This document shows, one piece after another, positions 7,730-11,323 of a DNA stretch of 11,323 bases. The stretch spans positions 1-11,323 of the forward strand of contig VBJR01000363.1 of the NCBI GenBank assembly GCA_005880175.1, read 5' to 3'. How positions within the stretch are numbered: the stretch's first letter is position 1; every line of letters begins with the position of its first letter. Origin of the DNA: Chloroflexota bacterium (GTDB taxonomy: Bacteria > Chloroflexota > Dormibacteria > Dormibacterales > Dormibacteraceae). Below the pieces are notes generated by a model. The model was not told where the DNA came from. It did not search any database and saw only the letters and a list, made by a program, of their open reading frames with translations. The position numbers and the translations under genes were made by a program.

Positions 7730-9667
7730 GACCGCAGCACCAGGTTGGCCAGGCGGTCCACCTCGACCGTGAACCCCGCCTCGACCACCGTCGTCGAGCC
7801 GTACTCCTCGACGATGGCCGGTCCCGCCGCCTGGAAGCCCGCCGGCAGGTCCTCGCGCCGGTACACCGCGAACCCGGCCCGCGAGCCGACCGGCTGCCCG
7901 CTCCCCGAGGGCGGCGGCGGCTCCAGGCCCGGCCGCTCGATTCGGCCCAGGCCGGTGACCTTCCAGTTCACGAGCTCGACCACCTCGCCCTCGCGATACG
8001 CGTACCCGTAGATGCGCTCGTGCGCGTCGTGGAACGCCGCGGCGACCGCCGCCCCGTCGAACGGCTCGCCGGCGGGGACGCCGATCTCGTGCGCCTCGCC
8101 CAGGTAGCGCGCGTCCACGGTCCGCACCAGCGCCATGTCCGCGTCCGCCACGCCCTCGGCCCGCAGCGTCGCCGCGGCCTCGGCGCACAGACGGTCGAAC
8201 GTGGCGGCCACCTCCGCCGGATCGACCTCGTCGTGGCGGCGGACCATCGTGAGCACGTGGTCGTCCTTCAGGTCCACGGCCAGCAGGCCGAACGCCGACA
8301 CGTTGCCGGGGCTGGGCGGCACCAGCACCGTGCCCAGCCCGAGCAGCCGCGCGATGCGGCAGGCCTGGAGCGGCCCGGCGCCGCCGAACGCGACCAGCGC
8401 GTCCCCGCTCGGGTCGATGCCGCGCTTGACCGTGAGCTGGAGCACCGCGTTGGCCTGGTTGTGCGCCGACAGCTCCAGGATGCCCGCGGCCGCGCGCTCG
8501 ACGGTCAGGTCCAGCGCCCGGGCGACGCCCTCGACGCCCTGCCGGGCCAGGTCGGGGCGGAGCCGGATCACGCCGCCGGCCAGCGACTCCGGCACCCGGC
8601 CCATGACCAGGTGCGCCGGCGCTGCGAGGCCCGACGCGCAGGCCGCCCTCCGGCCCGATCCAGGCGAGGGAGCCGCCGCCGGTGCCGACCGACACGATGT
8701 CGATCATCGGCACGCGGACCGGGAAGCGGCCGATTCGCCCCTCCCGGGTGAGCTGCGGCTCGGCGCCCTCGACCAGGCAGACGTCCGTGGACGTGCCGCC
8801 CGTGTCGATCGTGATGACGCGCTCGAACCCCGCCTGGCGGGCCAGCCACGAGGCGCCCAGCGCGCCGGCCGCCGGGCCCGACAGGGCGGTCGAGATTGGC
8901 CGGCGGGCGACGGCCGCCGCCGGCATCACGCCGCCGTTCGACTTCATGATCAGCAGGGGCGCCCGCGGGGCGGCCTCGGCCAGCCCGCGCTCGGCCCGGG
9001 CCAGGTAGCCGTTGACGTGCGGCTTGACGAACGCATCGACCAGCGTGGTCACGGCGCGCTCGTACTCCCGATACTCGGGCCACACCTCGCTGGAGATCGA
9101 GACCACCAGGTCCGGCGCCTCCTCGCGCAGCACGTCGCGCATGCGCAGCTCGTGCGCCGGGTTGGCGTACGCGTGCAGGAAGCAGACGCCCACCGCCTGC
9201 ACCCCGGCCCGCCGCAGCTCCCGGGCGACGGCGCGCGCGTCCTCCTCGTCGAACGGCGTCAGCACCTCGCCCCGGAAGCTCAAGCGCCCGGTCACCTCGA
9301 AGACCCGCTCCAGCGGCACGATCCGGTCGGGCTTGACCCAGAAGTACGAGTTGCCGTACCCGGAGGGCACGCTCTGGCGGGCGATCTCCAGCACGTGCCG
9401 GAACCCGCGGGTGGTGACCAGCGCCAGGGCGTGGAACCGCTCCTCGAGCATCGCGTTGGTCGCGACGGTGGTGCCGTGGGCGACGGCGGTCGGGACGGCG
9501 CCCGGCGCCAGCTCCAGCACGCGCCGCACGCCCTCGACCAGCGCCCGCGCCGGGTCGGCCGGCGTGCTCGGCACCTTGAGCCGCGCCGTCCCGCCGAGCT
9601 CGTCGAGCAGGACCAGGTCGGTGAACGTGCCCCCGGTGTCGATGCCGATGCGGGCCTGCCGGGTCAC
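7726..9667 (-). pseudogene. hyuA: Hydantoinase/oxoprolinase family A subunit, frameshifted by an internal deletion
   Basis: HyuA-type ATP-binding subunit (actin-like ASKHA fold), partner of HyuB. The first 352 residues from the GTG at 9667-9665 are normal: GIDTGGTFTDLVLLDE (8-23), AHGTTVATNAMLEE (63-76), IMKSNGGVMP (240-249), SGPAAGALGA (263-272), ITIDTGGTSTDVCLVEG (285-301), VGTGGGSLAWI (327-337) and GPRSAGA (346-352). The family then normally has a D-PGPACYG-RGG-PTVTDA stretch. Here it is missing, and the coherent protein resumes in a different frame at HLVMGRVPESLAGG (from about 8613), running through HNQANAVLQLTVKRG, ALVAFGGAGPLQA and VLVPPSPGNVSAFGLL to the TGA at 7728-7726. By comparison with the family about 59 nt are absent, which also accounts for the frame change. 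The start is supported by GAGGA 9 nt upstream and a 4-nt overlap with the GNAT stop. It is either a true pseudogene or an assembly defect. Confidence 0.88.
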
Positions 9668-10440
9668 GCGCCGCGGTCCTCGAACATGCGGACCCGGCCG
9701 ACCTCGGTGAACCCCCACCGGGCGAGGATCGGCGCGGCCGTGTCGGGCCGGCCCCAGACGGCGAGGCCCGGGGCGCCGGTCCGGCGGGCCAGCTCCAGCC
9801 GCGCCGCGACCAGCGCCCGGTAGACGCCGCGGCCGCGGAACCGGGGCGCCACGGCGCCGCCGTTCAGGTACACGCCGTCCTCGTGCACGGTGGCCCAGCC
9901 CGCGCCGGCCGGCTCCCCGTCGAGTCGGGCCAGCAGGAAGTGCCGGCGCGGATCGGCCCGGTTGTCGGCGTAGCGGCCGTCCTGGCGGTCCACCGGGCCG
10001 CCGCCGAACCCGGTCGCCTGCACCGCCTCCGCCTCCCGGAACGTCTCCACGTCCCGCAGCGCGTCCACCAGCTCGACGCGCGGGCCGGCCGGCGCCAGGA
10101 CGGCGTCCGCGGGGAGGACCATGACCGCCACCTCGTCGTGGTACGCGATGCCGCAGTCGGCCAGCCGGTCGGGCAGGTCCGCCGGCCGGGCGTCCGGGTC
10201 CAGGGTCCAGATGCAGCGGAGGCCGTGCCGGCCCGCCAGCTCGCGCACCTCGGCGACCACCGGCGCCACCCGGTCGGGCGCGCACCGGACCAGCGAGACG
10301 TTGTTCGGGCCCGGGATCGGGAAGTTCGGCTGGAGCGTGACGACGCGCTCCGGCGTCCGGTCGATGAGCAGGCCCGGACCCGGCCGGCTCGAATGCCGCA
10401 GCGCCAGCTCGACGAGCTCCTGGGGGATCACGACCGCCAT
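9664..10440 (-). CDS. GNAT-family N-acetyltransferase
   Basis: Predicted 258-residue cytosolic protein with a C-terminal GNAT fold that would move an acetyl group from acetyl-CoA to an amine; the substrate is unknown. The acetyl-CoA loop (motif A) is visible as GAVAPRFRGRGVYRALV at about 195-211, preceded by strand residues FLLARLDGEPAGAGWATVHEDGVYLNGG (about 168-195, quoted here as one predicted hairpin region) and followed by the closing GFTEVGRVRMFE (243-254). The first 120 residues are not a clear domain; they may be a degenerate GNAT half. ATG 10440-10438 is chosen because upstream residues are not protein-like and would run into the divergent gene. No clear Shine-Dalgarno site is seen. 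The stop overlaps the hyuA start by 4 nt (GTGA), so this is the first gene of a GNAT-hyuA-hyuB operon. It might acetylate a ring-opening product or be a regulatory acetylase, both guesses. Confidence 0.88.
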   Translation of the reverse strand: MAVVIPQELVELALRHSSRPGPGLLIDRTPERVVTLQPNFPIPGPNNVSLVRCAPDRVAPVVAEVRELAGRHGLRCIWTLDPDARPADLPDRLADCGIAYHDEVAVMVLPADAVLAPAGPRVELVDALRDVETFREAEAVQATGFGGGPVDRQDGRYADNRADPRRHFLLARLDGEPAGAGWATVHEDGVYLNGGAVAPRFRGRGVYRALVAARLELARRTGAPGLAVWGRPDTAAPILARWGFTEVGRVRMFEDRGA

Positions 10441-10456
10441 TGTCGCGCCGTGGATT

Positions 10457-10473
10457 CGCGCGCTTGTCGCGCG
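10457..10473. repeat. GC-rich inverted repeat in the divergent promoter region
   Basis: CGCGCG, then a 5-nt spacer (CTTGT), then CGCGCG, forms a perfect 6-bp inverted repeat. ATT just left and AAT two bases further right extend the symmetry if a 2-base bulge is allowed. It lies between the GNAT and ATPase-regulator genes, beside their candidate -10 boxes, so it could be an operator. CGCGCG is also easily formed by chance at this GC content. Confidence 0.35.
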
Positions 10474-10476
10474 GGA

Positions 10477-10482
10477 ATTACA
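10477..10482 (-). promoter_or_regulatory. Candidate -10 box for the GNAT-hyuAB operon
   Basis: The minus strand reads TGTAAT, 5 of 6 to TATAAT, 36 nt before the GNAT ATG. It overlaps the -10 candidate of the opposite gene, so RNA polymerase could bind only one direction at a time. No clear -35 is seen. Support is composition only: this is the one AT-rich patch in the 52-nt intergenic region. Confidence 0.35.
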
Positions 10483-10484
10483 AT
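10479..10484 (+). promoter_or_regulatory. Candidate -10 box for the ATPase regulator gene, leaderless arrangement
   Basis: TACAAT matches TATAAT at 5 of 6 positions and fits the actinobacterial TANNNT pattern. It sits 8 nt before the GTG at 10493, so transcription would start at or within a base or two of the start codon. No Shine-Dalgarno site is present between the box and the GTG, as expected for a leaderless transcript. A -35 element is not evident. Confidence 0.5.
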
Positions 10485-10492
10485 CCGCCCGC

Positions 10493-11323
10493 GTGGGACT
10501 CCGCGGCGCGGTGCGGCTGCCCCGACAGCTGACGACGTTCGTCGGTCGGGAGCGCGAGCGAGCGGGGGTGAGCGAGGCGCTGGACGGCCACCGCCTGGTC
10601 ACGCTGTGCGGCCCCGGCGGAGCGGGCAAGACCCGCCTGGCGCTGGCCGTGGCCGAGCACGTGGTCGGCGCGTACCCGGACGGCGTCTTCCTGGCGGAGC
10701 TGGCGGACGTGACGGACCCCCAGCTGGTGCCGAGCTGCCTGGCCTCGGCGCTCTCCGTGCGCGAGCGGGCCGACGCCGGCGTCGTGGCCAGCCTGGTCGA
10801 GGCGATCGGCGACCAGCGGGTCCTGCTCGTGCTCGACAACTGCGAGCACCTGGCCGAGGCGTGCGCGGAGCTGGCTGCCGCCCTCCTCCTCGCCTGCCCG
10901 GACGTCCACCTGCTGGCGACCAGCCGGCAGTCGCTGGGCGTCCCGGGCGAGCTGGCCTGGCGCCTGGCCGCGCTCACCACGCCGCGGGCGGAGGACACGC
11001 CGGCGCCGGAGGACCTGCTCCGCTTCGAGTCCGTGCAGCTGTTCCTGGCCCGCGCCGGGACGTTCCAGCCCGGCTTCGCGCTGACCGCGGACAACGCCCC
11101 CGCCGTCGCCCGGATCTGTGAGCTGACCGACGGCATCCCGCTGGCGATCGAGCTGGCCGCCGGCCGGCTGCCGGCGCTGGCCCCCGAGCAGATCGCCGGG
11201 CAGCTGCGCGACGCGCTGGGCGTGCTGACCAGCGCGTCGGGGCTCCTGCCCCGGCGCCAGCGCACGCTGCGGGCCACGATCGACGGCAGCTACGAGCGGC
11301 TGGCGCCGGCCGAGCGGGTGCTG
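10493..11323 (+). CDS. NB-ARC/AAA ATPase regulator, AfsR/LuxR-associated type (3' partial)
   Basis: The frame is open from GTG 10493 to the end of the window (277 residues, cut at the edge). It begins almost directly with the family signature LPRQLTTFVGRERE (9-22). A P-loop GPGGAGKT follows at 40-47, then FLAELADVTDP (66-76), Walker B VLLVLDNCEHL with Asp115 (110-120), the sensor-like LLATSRQSLGVPGE (about 138-151), DGIPLAIELAAGRLPAL and RQRTLRATIDGSYERLAP at the cut end. These are typical of the large signal-transducing ATPases of actinobacteria and Chloroflexi that carry TPR repeats and often a C-terminal LuxR helix-turn-helix. No SARP/BTAD or other DNA-binding domain precedes the ATPase, so any HTH must lie downstream, outside the window. 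A GTG at 10511 is an alternative start. Being divergent from GNAT-hyuAB, it may control that operon (inference). Confidence 0.9.
   Translation, partial: MGLRGAVRLPRQLTTFVGRERERAGVSEALDGHRLVTLCGPGGAGKTRLALAVAEHVVGAYPDGVFLAELADVTDPQLVPSCLASALSVRERADAGVVASLVEAIGDQRVLLVLDNCEHLAEACAELAAALLLACPDVHLLATSRQSLGVPGELAWRLAALTTPRAEDTPAPEDLLRFESVQLFLARAGTFQPGFALTADNAPAVARICELTDGIPLAIELAAGRLPALAPEQIAGQLRDALGVLTSASGLLPRRQRTLRATIDGSYERLAPAERVL

Noticed and set aside
5879..10285. A single 1468-codon minus-strand open frame
   Set aside because: It merges out-of-frame GNAT sequence, the 5' part of hyuA, a shifted section and hyuB. Homology changes frame at about 8614 and the first 206 codons are a shadow of the GNAT gene.
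10493..11323. SARP-family (AfsR-like) activator with N-terminal DNA-binding domain
   Set aside because: The protein begins directly with the ATPase signature, leaving no room for an OmpR-like HTH and BTAD domain. Only the ATPase part can be claimed.
1..11323. CRISPR arrays, tRNA/rRNA genes, insertion sequences, prophage or defence systems
   Set aside because: No regularly spaced repeats, RNA gene signatures, transposase motifs or terminal repeats were seen on either strand by eye.

Overview
The window is GC-rich throughout. Its long frames, GTG starts and 4-nt stop/start overlaps suggest a high-GC bacterium, most likely an actinobacterium (possibly Thermoleophilia/Solirubrobacterales-like). 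The lineage is an inference from composition and gene style, not a placement. The window is almost entirely coding. I see no tRNA, rRNA, CRISPR array or insertion sequence.

Layout. (1) 1-2279, + strand: the 3' part of a secreted-type GH15 glucoamylase/glucodextranase with a C-terminal starch-binding-like domain; its start lies outside the window. (2) 2295-5452, - strand: hutH then hutU, the first two enzymes of histidine degradation (histidine ammonia-lyase, urocanate hydratase), overlapping by 4 nt and convergent with the GH15 gene. (3) 5515-5977, + strand: a small conserved hypothetical gene broken by an apparent one-base insertion, its 3' end lying antisense to the end of the next gene. 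(4) 5879-10440, - strand: a GNAT-fold protein, a hydantoinase/oxoprolinase A subunit (hyuA) and the B subunit (hyuB), joined by 4-nt overlaps. hyuA carries a frameshifting deletion that removes a strongly conserved motif. (5) 10493 to the end, + strand: the start of a divergent NB-ARC/AAA ATPase regulator of the AfsR/LuxR-associated type, cut by the window edge.

How the genes fit together. hutHU would convert histidine to urocanate and then imidazolonepropionate. The enzymes that finish the usual route (hutI, hutF/hutG) are not in the window. HyuA/HyuB proteins open hydantoin, 5-oxoproline or lactam rings with ATP. Their position upstream of hutHU on the same strand makes a side route through hydantoin-5-propionate conceivable, but nothing in the sequence proves it. 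The GNAT-hyuAB operon and the ATPase regulator share a 52-nt divergent promoter region with near-consensus -10 boxes and a GC-rich inverted repeat.

The strongest observations are the two frame lesions: about 59 nt missing from hyuA near 8614, and one extra T near 5846 in the small gene. Together with the abnormal antisense overlap at 5879-5977, they suggest either a decaying locus or local assembly errors. I did not find a convincing wholly new system.
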